Assembly (NCBI GenBank): GCA_031267575.1
Contig: JAIRYN010000008.1
Location: 1 to 64,000 of the forward strand
Direction: 5' to 3'
DNA length: 64,000 nucleotides
Source of the DNA: Synergistaceae bacterium
GTDB taxonomy: Bacteria; Synergistota; Synergistia; Synergistales; Aminobacteriaceae
Each line of letters begins with the position of its first letter. Position 1 is the stretch's first letter. Below are positions 52,100-60,592 of the stretch, piece after piece. The position numbers were made by a program, and so were the translations under genes. The notes beneath the pieces were generated by a model that saw nothing but the letters and a program-made list of their open reading frames with translations, had not been told where the DNA came from and did not search any database.

Positions 52100-53518
52100 A
52101 TGAATACCGATATTAGAATATCCGTTGAATTTTGGCGACATCCCAAAACAGTGAAACTTGAACGTTGCGTTGGACTCGAAGGCGTCAAGTCTTTGTTGAT
52201 CCTTTGGGCGTGGGTTGCCTGTAATCGTCCTGATGGGGATTTGCGGGGACTGGATACCGAGGACATCGAAATTGCCGCCGAGTGGAAAGGTGAACCGGGA
52301 ACGCTGATAAAATTCCTGGTTGCCTTAGGATGGATCGATGAAGAAAACGGGCGTTACGCAATACACGATTGGATAGAACATAATCCGTGGGCCGCCAGAG
52401 CCGATGATCGAAGCAACGCTTCTCGTCTAGGAAAATTGAAGCAAGTCAATAGAGCGGCTTATGAAGAACTTCAACAGCTTAAAGTAACTTCTCTTTCCAA
52501 AGAAGAATATCAACAATGGAAAGACTATGTTCCATTTGACATACTCCCACGACTAAATAAAAAGTATGCTTCGGAGTATGCTCTAGATTATGCTTCGGAG
52601 TATGCTCTAGATTATGCTTCAGAGTATGCTCTAGATTATGCTTCATGGAAGGACTCTGTTCTATGGAAGGACTCTGTTCTGGCGACGCAAAACGAGAACG
52701 TAGAAACGCGTGACCATACGTTTGTGCCATCGATAGCGAACGCTAACAAACCAACCCCTGAACCAACTCTTGAACTAACCTTTGAACTAACCCTCCAGGA
52801 GCTCGCCGGGGTCAACGCTGGCGCGCGCGCGGCGAACGCTGGCGACTCGCCGGCGACGGCCCCGGCTTCTTCTCTTGCTCTTGCTCTTGTTCCTACTCTT
52901 GCTCCTACGCAAAAAGAATATGCGCAACCTGCGGTTGCGCGCCCCCCAGCCGAGGACCTTTTAAAGTCAATAAAATCCAATAAGCCGACAAAAGCCAGTA
53001 AGCCAGTGGAACTGGCGAACTATCCTGACCCGCGCAAGGTGGACAAGGTGAGCAAGCAGCGGGCTTTCGAGGTATGGCAGTGTATACGGGCTCCTGCGTT
53101 CCCGAGCGCGTTCCCGACCAACGCCCCATCGTCAAGCGCGTTAAGCGCGTCGTCACGGCGGCGCTACCCTACGCTCCGCAGCGGAGACGCGACGCTTGGG
53201 GGCAGAGGCGCAGTTTATCCGGCACCCAAAGACATCATCGCCGGGTATTTCACGCGCACGCGCACGCGCAACGCTCCATCCGCGAGATCAAATCAGGGCA
53301 AACGCGCGCTTAAGGGATGTGTGTACCTTGCGGCTATTCAGTATATAATAGTTTTCGAGAGTTCACAGCCAATTGCCAGGGAATTTCAAACGCTCGAAAT
53401 CGCTTTGACTATTCTAACTTTAAGTCTTTTATTTCAATTTGCTTTGAAGCGGGTTCGAGGCGGGTTCGAAGCGGAGGGAGGTGGATTTTTTGAAGCTGTT
53501 CGAGATCGTTTCACCTGA
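52100..53518 (+). CDS. Prophage replication-like protein with repeat- and IS-derived tail
   Basis: The ATG at 52100 follows GGAG and opens a 472-residue frame. Residues 1-135 (RISVEFWRHPKTVKLERCVG; FLVALGWIDEENGRYAIHDWIEHNPW) resemble N-terminal winged-helix domains of phage replication or replisome-organiser proteins. At residue 146 the frame runs through an IS200/IS605 end fragment (52536-52554), then three copies of YASEYALD and two of WKDSVL. The rest is low-complexity (PTPEPTLELTFELTLQEL; ALALVPTLAPTQK) and its last 60 residues look non-coding. Probably a decaying gene kept open by in-frame repeats; only the first 145 residues are convincing. Confidence 0.6.
   Translation: MNTDIRISVEFWRHPKTVKLERCVGLEGVKSLLILWAWVACNRPDGDLRGLDTEDIEIAAEWKGEPGTLIKFLVALGWIDEENGRYAIHDWIEHNPWAARADDRSNASRLGKLKQVNRAAYEELQQLKVTSLSKEEYQQWKDYVPFDILPRLNKKYASEYALDYASEYALDYASEYALDYASWKDSVLWKDSVLATQNENVETRDHTFVPSIANANKPTPEPTLELTFELTLQELAGVNAGARAANAGDSPATAPASSLALALVPTLAPTQKEYAQPAVARPPAEDLLKSIKSNKPTKASKPVELANYPDPRKVDKVSKQRAFEVWQCIRAPAFPSAFPTNAPSSSALSASSRRRYPTLRSGDATLGGRGAVYPAPKDIIAGYFTRTRTRNAPSARSNQGKRALKGCVYLAAIQYIIVFESSQPIAREFQTLEIALTILTLSLLFQFALKRVRGGFEAEGGGFFEAVRDRFT
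52536..52554 (-). mobile_element. IS200/IS605 right-end fragment inside a coding frame
   Basis: TTGACATACTCCCACGACT is identical to the ends at 36470 and 60308. Here the return arm of the hairpin is missing and the 24-bp repeat array starts ten bases later. It is translated as FDILPRL within the prophage-like protein. Confidence 0.75.
52564..52680 (+). repeat. In-frame 24-bp and 18-bp tandem repeats
   Basis: Three copies of a 24-bp unit that begins TATGCTTCGGAG (52564-52635, encoding YASEYALD) are followed by two copies of TGGAAGGACTCTGTTCT(A/G) (52645-52680). Both unit lengths are multiples of three, so the frame stays open. Confidence 0.92.
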
Positions 53519-54707
53519 TCTGTTGCAGGAGATTCAAGACTGCTTTGCCTCTGCTACTGGGTTTGCCGCCATTACGGTCGACTTTCAAGGAAAACCGCTT
53601 CTAAAATATAGCAATTTTTCACAATTTTGTCTGAAATTAAGAGAGGACGAGTTTTTCCACTATTATTGTTGTCAGTCCGACGCCCACTCAGGGCTCGAAG
53701 CCGTGCGCAAGGGTTCTCTGTGCATCCACCGATGTCACGCGGGCCTGATCGACTTCGCGGTTCCCATTATCGTCGATGGCGAGTACATGGCCTCCGTCAT
53801 GTGCGGCCAGGTGAAAGCCGACGACGATACGGCGCTTAAGACCCGCCTCCTTGAACAGAGCGACGACATTTTTACTGACAGGCCGGAACTACGCGCCCTG
53901 CACGACAAAATACCCGTGCTACCGGTGCGGCGCATCAAAGAAACAGCCGAGTTGCTCAATAGGATCGTCAACTTCATCGTGGAACAATTTTACTCCCAAA
54001 GACGCGACACCCGCTTTTTGGAGGACAGAAAGCGACAGGAAGAACTCACCCGCCAACGTGACGAAATGGAGATGATGTTGCTCCACGCGCGAATATCGCC
54101 TCATTTTCTTTTCAACGCGCTCAACGTCGCGGGGCGTCAGGCACACATGGAGGGCGCGCGGAAGGCGGAAGACGTCATTTACGCGCTAGCTGACATGTGC
54201 CGTTACTTCATGCGAAATGACGAACCCCGCGTGACGGTGGAACGAGAACTGCAAAATGTGAAAAACTATTTCTTCATCCAGAAAGTGCGTTTTGGTGACC
54301 TACTCTCGTTTACTTTCGACGTCCAGCCCGATATACGGGATTGCCTCATACCCTCCATGTCCCTTCAGGCGTTGGTAGAGAACTCCATGCATCACGGGCT
54401 GGAGAAAAAAAACGGCCTTGGCTATGTTAATGTTAGATTGCGTGGTTTCAAGGAGAACGGCATGGTTTGTTTCGAGGTGAGCGACAACGGGGCGGGCGCC
54501 TCCAAAGATCGATTGACATTATTGAACGGCATGGGGGACCTGAATACCCTGCCCACGAATTTTTCAGCCGATGGGATCTATAATTTGCGTAAAAGGCTGC
54601 GGTATTTCTGGGAGAATGGTTTCAAACTTCAATTTTCCGAAAACACGGAGGGCGGCGTGACAGCCCGGCTGGAAATAGCCGCGCGTAAGCCGGCTCAGGT
54701 CGAGTGA
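53490..54707 (+). CDS. PocR-domain sensor histidine kinase, LytS/YpdA-type
   Basis: This cytoplasmic sensor kinase has 405 residues. I prefer the TTG at 53490, nine bases after GGAGGGAGG; a GTG at 53481 overlaps that ribosome site. Residues 1-165 form a PocR sensory domain, with conserved cysteines in YYCCQSDAHSG and LCIHRCHAGLIDFAVPI. After a coiled-coil segment (EELTRQRDEMEMMLLHARI) the His_kinase domain has the phospho-acceptor in ISPHFLFNALN, and the ATPase has the N-box ALVENSMHHGLE and the G-box VSDNGAGA. It is co-transcribed with the regulator 7 bp downstream. PocR domains sense small organic ligands; the ligand here is unknown. Confidence 0.93.
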   Translation: MKLFEIVSPDLLQEIQDCFASATGFAAITVDFQGKPLLKYSNFSQFCLKLREDEFFHYYCCQSDAHSGLEAVRKGSLCIHRCHAGLIDFAVPIIVDGEYMASVMCGQVKADDDTALKTRLLEQSDDIFTDRPELRALHDKIPVLPVRRIKETAELLNRIVNFIVEQFYSQRRDTRFLEDRKRQEELTRQRDEMEMMLLHARISPHFLFNALNVAGRQAHMEGARKAEDVIYALADMCRYFMRNDEPRVTVERELQNVKNYFFIQKVRFGDLLSFTFDVQPDIRDCLIPSMSLQALVENSMHHGLEKKNGLGYVNVRLRGFKENGMVCFEVSDNGAGASKDRLTLLNGMGDLNTLPTNFSADGIYNLRKRLRYFWENGFKLQFSENTEGGVTARLEIAARKPAQVE

Positions 54708-54714
54708 GGCAAAA

Positions 54715-55524
54715 ATGTGCCGTATTGTGGTAGTCGATGATGAATATCTAGAGCGGGAATTTATCAAAAAAGTTCTCCGCAGCATCGAAAATACAGAGGT
54801 AGTCGGTGAGGGAGGCAACGGAGATATGGCTGTCGAGCTTTGTTCTGTGCTGAAGCCAGACATCGTTTTCCTCAATTGCGGCATGGGGGCCTTCGGAGGA
54901 TTAGAAGCCGCCGCGCGGATCCGCCTGAAAGACAGAGACGTCGTCATCGTTCTGACGAGCGCAGATGAAGATAACTTTCAGGACAAGGACGAACGTCACA
55001 CGCCGCTGAACATCGCCGAGTACCTTTTGAAGCCAATACGAGCGGAGACGATCAGGGAAATCGTTCTGAAACGCGGCGGACGCGGCAAGTCGAGTGCGCG
55101 CATACCCGCGAAGATGAAAAAACACCTCAAGTTTTACCCCCTCAATATCATGTCGCGGGAAATCACTCTGGCGTTGGCCTATATCGACGCCCACTATGGC
55201 GAGGACATCAGTTTGGACTCCGTGGCAGATGTGGTTTCTCTCAGCAGTTACTATTTCAGCAGACTCTTCAAGAAAGAGGTTGGGGTCAACTTCTCGCGGT
55301 ATGTCCTCCATAAACGGCTCGAAGCGGCCAAGCGGACGCTGGAGGAGACAGAAGACCCCATAACGGATATCGCAACCTCGGTGGGTTTCCACGAAGGCCA
55401 TTACTTCGGCAAGAAATTCAAAAAATTCACGGGTTCGACACCGTCGGAATACCGAAAAAAGCTCGCCCTTCTCGAAGAAGAACGAAAGAACGTGCGGGGA
55501 AAATATCAAGAAGAACTATCCTGA
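54715..55524 (+). CDS. AraC-type response regulator with Asn at the phospho-acceptor site
   Basis: This regulator has 269 residues. Residues 1-125 form a receiver domain (IVVVDDEYLERE; the Lys in EYLLKPIRAE). The usual phospho-acceptor, FLDxxMP, reads FLNCGMG: residue 54 is Asn (AAT at 54874-54876), and the following Pro is also lost. Residues 150-255 form an AraC double helix-turn-helix (ISLDSVADVVSLSSYYFSRLFKKEVG; DPITDIATSVGFHEGHYFGKKFKKFTGSTPSEYR). Standard phosphotransfer from the intact kinase is therefore not expected. It faces the DUF1177/OPT/DUF917 genes, its likely targets. Confidence 0.93.
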   Translation: MCRIVVVDDEYLEREFIKKVLRSIENTEVVGEGGNGDMAVELCSVLKPDIVFLNCGMGAFGGLEAAARIRLKDRDVVIVLTSADEDNFQDKDERHTPLNIAEYLLKPIRAETIREIVLKRGGRGKSSARIPAKMKKHLKFYPLNIMSREITLALAYIDAHYGEDISLDSVADVVSLSSYYFSRLFKKEVGVNFSRYVLHKRLEAAKRTLEETEDPITDIATSVGFHEGHYFGKKFKKFTGSTPSEYRKKLALLEEERKNVRGKYQEELS

Positions 55525-55586
55525 CCGATCTTTTAATGAATTTTAATGAATATTAATATATTATAGCTTATTCAGATACTATATGT

Positions 55587-55609
55587 AGTCCCCAGAAGAT
55601 CCGGGGACT
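55587..55609. terminator. Hairpin between convergent genes, shared repeat type
   Basis: AGTCCCC (55587-55593) pairs with GGGGACT (55603-55609), followed by TTTC. The 3' part (from GAAGATCCGGGG onward, 21 bp) is identical to the hairpin at 60593-60615. Confidence 0.7.
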
Positions 55610-55627
55610 TTCATCAAAAAATATTAA

Positions 55628-56590
55628 TCACGTTTTGTTCACATTTTGTTTTCCGGTACCCATGGTCTGGAGATGGGCCATTGAGCCGTATAAATTGACG
55701 ATGCGCTGAAACTCCTTTTTATCGTAAAACGCAATCTTGCCCTCACCGAAGGCTTTGGCGACCTCGATGGAAAAACGGACCACAAGCTCAATGTCCACGA
55801 CCTGAGAGGAACCCGTAGCACAACCGGGCACCGCCGACTCCGCGGTCAAGGCCACGCCAACCACCGGGGCCTTTGTCGCGGTACAGGGTTGAAGAATGCT
55901 GTTAAGGTGATAGAGGTCGTTGCCGTAGGGTGTGATGTCCTGGGTTGTGAGGGCGAAGACCACGGGGTCCCGGCCCGTGACGTAGCTCATCAGCGTCAAC
56001 AGGTCCTCGCTGATTCTCAAGATGTAGCCTTCCTTTACCGTAGGAGATAGAGCGAAACCACGGTGATTGATTATACGGTTTCCGCGGGTCGTGTCGATGG
56101 AAAGCACGGCGTCCAGATCGTCGGTTATCTCCTCAGCGTTGGCAATGGACATGTTGATAGGGGAGTCCATGAAGGGAACGGGATCGTGAGGGCACGTTGG
56201 AGCGTTGGGACAGATGTGAGTGGAGATGAAAACGTCTCCTTTCAGTGCGTCGCCCATCTGAGCCATTTTTCCCAGTTTCATGGCCGTAGCCAAGGCCGCG
56301 ATCGCTCCGTCACCGTCCGAAACAATCCCCACCCGCTCCGGTCGCGCTCCGATTCCGCCCAGACGCCCCACAATCCCCAAAGTTGGGGCCTTGCCGCCGT
56401 TTTTCTTCCCTTCCGAGCCTTTTAGCCAGATCTTAACGAAATCCGTGCGGCCCTTGGGGCCTTGAACAGTTTTGACCGTCACGGCGTTTTTGTCCACTCC
56501 GGCGACGACGAGGGATTCTTTGACGCTTTCCCCGGAGACGGAACGGCTATCCAGCAATTCATATGCTTCAATCGTGTATTTCATGGACAT
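55628..56590 (-). CDS. DUF1177 family protein
   Basis: This cytoplasmic protein has 320 residues from the ATG at 56590 (AGAAGAAAA upstream); the frame continues further upstream into tnpB-remnant DNA and is rejected there. It appears to belong to DUF1177, with the typical NMSIANAEEITDDLDAVLSIDTTRGN segment, GRLGGIGARPERVGIVSDGDGAIAALA near residue 110 and HICPNAP motif. Its reaction is not known. Relatives occur beside OPT transporters and DUF917 proteins, as here, which suggests a role in breaking down an imported peptide-like or hydantoin-like compound. Family assignment is from memory of the motifs. Confidence 0.72.
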   Translation of the reverse strand: MSMKYTIEAYELLDSRSVSGESVKESLVVAGVDKNAVTVKTVQGPKGRTDFVKIWLKGSEGKKNGGKAPTLGIVGRLGGIGARPERVGIVSDGDGAIAALATAMKLGKMAQMGDALKGDVFISTHICPNAPTCPHDPVPFMDSPINMSIANAEEITDDLDAVLSIDTTRGNRIINHRGFALSPTVKEGYILRISEDLLTLMSYVTGRDPVVFALTTQDITPYGNDLYHLNSILQPCTATKAPVVGVALTAESAVPGCATGSSQVVDIELVVRFSIEVAKAFGEGKIAFYDKKEFQRIVNLYGSMAHLQTMGTGKQNVNKT

Positions 56591-56761
56591 ATTTTCTTCT
56601 GCTACTGAAAACCTATGCAAATGTGTAATAGTCCAGATTTTTCCTTCTTCATCCTTATTTTTCCTTATCCTTATTTTTCCTGCTTCATCCTTCCCTCTTT
56701 CGCCAAAGCTACTCAAGTTTATACGGAAGTCCAAAAGCTTAAATTTCCGTGTAGCCCACGG

Positions 56762-57048
56762 TACATAACATTACACTATAGGTTTATAGCCGCGTTCAAA
56801 TCGCGGTTCGCAAATTTTACAGTAGCAGGTTTCACCTTCTTTCTATTTTTTATCAACAGATTTCGATCAACAGCCGTCAAGAATTAATTTTTCGAAAAAA
56901 TTTACGTTGCTCTCGTTTAAGCCCGCGTTTTAATTTCTTAACTCTGGATGCTTTGTTTGTATTGCTATATATTGCTAAAAATCTGATGCTTAGAAACCGT
57001 AGCTGTTTCCTTAATTCCTACATCAACACCTATTCCATGCCTTTCCAT
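56762..57048 (-). pseudogene. tnpB: Frameshifted tnpB remnant (IS200/IS605)
   Basis: From 57048 downward the minus strand reads MERHGIGVDVGIKETATVSK, then FSNI and a stop; one frame over, SNTNKASRVKKLKRGLKREQRK follows. These are consecutive TnpB motifs (GIDxGIK...S and the KLxRxLKREQR helix) split by a frameshift near 56968. KFANRDLNAAINL near 56800 is what is left of the zinc-finger end. It separates the OPT gene from the DUF1177 gene. The 56600-56700 segment holds only pyrimidine-rich repeats (CTTATTTTTCC). Confidence 0.75.
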
Positions 57049-57148
57049 CGGATAGCCCAATCGGATAGCCCAACAGGTATATACCTATACTCCTATATCT
57101 CTACTATATCAGCGTTGGGTTACCGCAAGTCAAAATGCGGTGTGCGGA

Positions 57149-58837
57149 CTACGAAAAGCTACGGATGAGGGCGTTGATGAAGCCATAGATGCCATCTCCC
57201 GCCACAAAACCGCCGCCGTAAAGTTCCAGCCCTGCCTTGTACTTTTTCTCCAGCGGCCAACGAATCAAAAGAGCGACGAGCAATCCGATGCCGTAAACGG
57301 GATTATTGATCAAGAGACCCGTTGCGAAAAGGATGCCCAGCGCTTTCTTGGCGCCTCCGATAAATTGGAGCAATGCCCCGAAAACGGCGCCCCCGATCAG
57401 TTGAGGCAATATGCTTGGTTGGATCCCCGCCTGGATAGTGGTCGCGAAAACTTTGCTGACAGGAGGGATCATATCCAGTTTAAAGTGCATATTCATAAAA
57501 AGAGCCGTAATGACGATGGCCAAAACGCCACCCATCAGCTCGGCGATGGCCTGTTGACGACGCCCGTCCAACTCGTAAGCCACGTTGGTTCCCTTGCCAC
57601 GGAGAAGCCAACCCGTTTTGAGATCATAACCCATATCCGCAAAACAGGGTCCCGTACTGGTCACATAGCCGGTGAGCAGAATCAGGGCGCTTGGGGGAAA
57701 CCCCATGAATATCCCGAAGATCACAAAAATGACGCTGACGGCAAACCCCGGAAACCAGCCCGAGTGCATCGCGGACAGTCCCACCAAAATAGGAGCCACC
57801 GCCGCGGAAAAAGTACACCAGACAACCCACAAAACCAGCTGACCGGTTTCCATCTCCGACGTGATACCGCTCCATAGGGCCAAAGTTAACGCGCCGACGG
57901 CGAAAAAAATGAAATGGGTAGCAAGCGCCTTTTTCACACTAGCGGTCGAAACCGTATAATGGTCCTCCGCTAAAAACGCCTCCGGGTTCTTTTGTTTGAA
58001 GATAATGAACAGAGCTTGTACAAGCGACACCATTCCCGCGCCGATCATGACTCCCTGGGGAATATAGGTGGTTCCCAAGTTAATGGGCAGCTCGAAACCT
58101 ATCCCCGAAGCGATGGGGGCGAGAGCTCTCGCTATGTACGGAAAGTAGCCTCGAATGATAAGCCCTAGGGCCAAAGCAAGCATGGCGAAGACATTGGCTA
58201 TGAAAGCGATCCCCATGCCGGCCATAGGCAATCCGCTGACGCCGAGGGAAGGAAACGCGAACAACTTGCTACTCCCTATGGCTCCCAGCAGGATACCGTA
58301 GACCAGGTTACGCGCTTTTTTGCCTCCTTCGTCGCCCGCGTTGATTGCCTGCGCCGTTGCCACACCGGGAGGCCAGGAGCCGGCGGCGGGAAACAGTTCG
58401 GAGTCATAGAGGGAGTACACCATGTGGATTCCGATCAACGTCGCGGCTCCCGATCCGATGAGCATGGGGACGACGAGGGTCATGTCGCCATAGGCGTAAA
58501 GAATGGCGACGGCCAACAGCGTACAGTTAGCCGCGCCGAAGCCCGCGGCGGAGGCCATTGTCTGTACCAAATTCTGGCGGTCGATTGAGCGAAATTTCTT
58601 CATTGTCGTGAAAGGCAGTCTGCCCACAGCCATTGCGAGCAACGCCCCGATGATGGAGGTGTTAGGTGTAAAACCAAGGCGTGAGATGATCTGCATACAA
58701 ATGATCGCGGATCCCGCCGACACCAAAAGACTGAAAAACAGAGTTTCCATTTCCAGCGCTTTTACATGCGAAGCGGGTGTCGCGTGGGGCGAGTTTCGAG
58801 AAGTACCGTTCATGTTCTCCATTTCAATATTCTCCAT
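57149..58837 (-). CDS. OPT-family oligopeptide transporter
   Basis: This inner-membrane protein has 562 residues and about 14 hydrophobic helices, consistent with the OPT superfamily (proton-coupled peptide or metal-chelate uptake). Typical features are LTPNTSIIGALLAMAVGRLP-like first repeat, ATAQAINAGDEGGKKARNLVYGILLGAIGSSKLF and GVMIGAGMVSLVQALFIIF. The start ATG at 58837 follows GAGGAAAA. It lies 170 bp after the DUF917 gene in the same direction and probably brings in the compound processed by the DUF917 and DUF1177 proteins. Confidence 0.9.
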   Translation of the reverse strand: MENIEMENMNGTSRNSPHATPASHVKALEMETLFFSLLVSAGSAIICMQIISRLGFTPNTSIIGALLAMAVGRLPFTTMKKFRSIDRQNLVQTMASAAGFGAANCTLLAVAILYAYGDMTLVVPMLIGSGAATLIGIHMVYSLYDSELFPAAGSWPPGVATAQAINAGDEGGKKARNLVYGILLGAIGSSKLFAFPSLGVSGLPMAGMGIAFIANVFAMLALALGLIIRGYFPYIARALAPIASGIGFELPINLGTTYIPQGVMIGAGMVSLVQALFIIFKQKNPEAFLAEDHYTVSTASVKKALATHFIFFAVGALTLALWSGITSEMETGQLVLWVVWCTFSAAVAPILVGLSAMHSGWFPGFAVSVIFVIFGIFMGFPPSALILLTGYVTSTGPCFADMGYDLKTGWLLRGKGTNVAYELDGRRQQAIAELMGGVLAIVITALFMNMHFKLDMIPPVSKVFATTIQAGIQPSILPQLIGGAVFGALLQFIGGAKKALGILFATGLLINNPVYGIGLLVALLIRWPLEKKYKAGLELYGGGFVAGDGIYGFINALIRSFS

Positions 58838-58920
58838 TTCATTTTCCTCACTTATACGTAAGATATTTATATAAGTATATAAAATATTGAGATAAAATAA
58901 GATTTGAAACTCCAGGAATA

Positions 58921-59000
58921 AGCGACTTCAAGAACATGTCCCTAATACTAATGTCCCTAATACTAATAACTAATAAATAAATGATAAATAATAACTAATG
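58921..59000. repeat. Short repeats between DUF917 and OPT genes
   Basis: ATGTCCCTAATACTA is tandemly duplicated (58935-58965), then ACTAATAA/ATAAATAA repeats follow. No hairpin with T-run is seen, so co-transcription is possible. Confidence 0.65.
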
Positions 59001-59007
59001 AAAGATT

Positions 59008-60099
59008 TCACGGACGCGTCAAATCAAGATATTTAAGCATTTCTTTGCCTATCACCTCTTCAACTTCTCTGATTAAGTCCGGCTCATACATCGTGCTGGA
59101 TAAGCGCAAATTTTTCATTGCGGTACATATTATGAATACATCACGATCATTTTCTATCATGGCGGTTGTCAGGGGAGTTCCTGTCTTTGCGTCAAAAGTC
59201 ATGATCAATTCCGGGAAAGTGGCCACACGCATATCTCCATCGTCCCAAGTCATATACTCATTCCAAAACGTAAGTTCCATATCGTTGACATGGAACTTAC
59301 CAATGTCGTATCCGCCAACGGTCTCAAGAGAAAAATTATTTACAATGCCTCTCGCGATTCTTCTACCGTCTAAAAATTGCGTTACTCTTTGTATGGCTTC
59401 GGCTGGATTAGCGACATCAAGCCCTAGGGTGTAGGTTCTGCCTGTTTCTATCGCGTGAGAAATCCCTCCAATGGCGCAATTTTCTTTTGCGTAAGCTACG
59501 GTTATCGGGTTACGGGCGACACTGACAACTCCCCCCGCTTCTATAGAGGCGGCACGAACCAACCTTGATGTATGGTTAATGGAACCTTGCGCAAAACATT
59601 CTATTTCATCGTTTGTTGCGGGATTGCCTCCTGTTGCCCCTTGTACCGTCACATAATCTGGTATTTTATGCAGATTCAGGCTTCCCATCACCCCAGTTGG
59701 GTGAGCGCGCCCATTGCAAGGCGCGTCCAGTAAAGGGATTCCTAAAATAGCCGCTTGATACCAACCATTGACGGTAGCGCCACCGCCTTGTTCATTAGTA
59801 ATGATTCCCCCGATATTCAGTTCTTTGTTTCGCAAAATCAACTGAATTGGTCGGAGAGTTTGTTCCGCGGTAAGGTATCGATTTAGGGCAGCCGGAGCGC
59901 CCACATTAGACACAGTAAGAATAATCGCGTCGTCCGGGATCTCATGAATATCTGTAAGGTATAAATCACCATGTTGTAGCGCGAGTTCGGCAAATTCACG
60001 TCCCATGTCTGGATTTCCGCCTCCGCCGCCGCCCAAAATTGTTCCCCCTGTAATCGCGTATCGCAGAAGTTCAAAATCCAATTGGGTTCTTTTACTCAC
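59008..60099 (-). CDS. DUF917 / S-methyl-thiohydantoin-desulfurase-like protein
   Basis: This protein has 363 residues from a GTG at 60099, preceded by GAGGAGG. It belongs to the DUF917 family, now linked to S-methyl thiohydantoin desulfurases and related to hydantoinase/oxoprolinase folds. The hallmark is LLRYAITGGTILGGGGGGNPDMGRE near the N-terminus, followed by ILTVSNVGAPAA and NEQGGGATVNGWYQAAILGIPLLDAPCNGRAHPTG. The natural substrate is unknown; a hydantoin-like or cyclic dipeptide compound fits the OPT neighbour. It is probably the first gene of the DUF917-OPT(-DUF1177) unit. Confidence 0.88.
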   Translation of the reverse strand: MSKRTQLDFELLRYAITGGTILGGGGGGNPDMGREFAELALQHGDLYLTDIHEIPDDAIILTVSNVGAPAALNRYLTAEQTLRPIQLILRNKELNIGGIITNEQGGGATVNGWYQAAILGIPLLDAPCNGRAHPTGVMGSLNLHKIPDYVTVQGATGGNPATNDEIECFAQGSINHTSRLVRAASIEAGGVVSVARNPITVAYAKENCAIGGISHAIETGRTYTLGLDVANPAEAIQRVTQFLDGRRIARGIVNNFSLETVGGYDIGKFHVNDMELTFWNEYMTWDDGDMRVATFPELIMTFDAKTGTPLTTAMIENDRDVFIICTAMKNLRLSSTMYEPDLIREVEEVIGKEMLKYLDLTRP

Positions 60100-60307
60100 C
60101 GTTTACCTCCTCCTCATTTTAAAATTTGGGACACTTCACTTTTACAAATTCTTTTACAAATTCTTTTACAAATTAGAGTCATATTTACGAATTAGAGTCA
60201 TACAGCGTTTCTGGCAAGATTACGCACATCTCAACTGCACCCGAATAAATATTTGATTCGCGGTTCAAAGAGACTCCTGGCAATGGCTTTTGAATACGGT
60301 TCTCTGA
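60100..60307. other. Leader of the DUF917 gene with short repeats
   Basis: CTTTTACAAATT is repeated three times (60138-60174), and ATTAGAGTCATA twice just after. No operator palindrome or gene is visible. Confidence 0.5.
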
Positions 60308-60340
60308 TTGACATACTCCCACGACTCAAGTCGTGGGATT
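60308..60340 (-). mobile_element. IS200/IS605 right-end hairpin remnant
   Basis: TTGACATACTCCCACGACT (60308-60326) folds on AGTCGTGGG (60329-60337) in a perfect 9-bp stem. No tnpB is left; the sequence after it (60370-60430) is a duplicated TTTCTGCGGCTTTGACCCGCG. It matches the ends at 36470 and 52536. Confidence 0.75.
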
Positions 60341-60592
60341 GTAAATTTTCATACTTCGCGAGTATCACAAAGCTTTCAAATTTCTGCGGCTTTGACCCGC
60401 GTTTTTCTGCGGCTTTGACCCGCGTTGGATATCAAGATTCGAGATAGCTATGATTGTATTCCTGTTTTGAATATATTATCAAATTTTTTATTGCTTGCCA
60501 AGAGCTTCCATAAAACAGTCTATGGCGTCTAAAAGAGGTATCTAGAAGAGGCGTGAGGTGTCTAGAAGAGACGTGTAGAAGAAACGTAAAGC

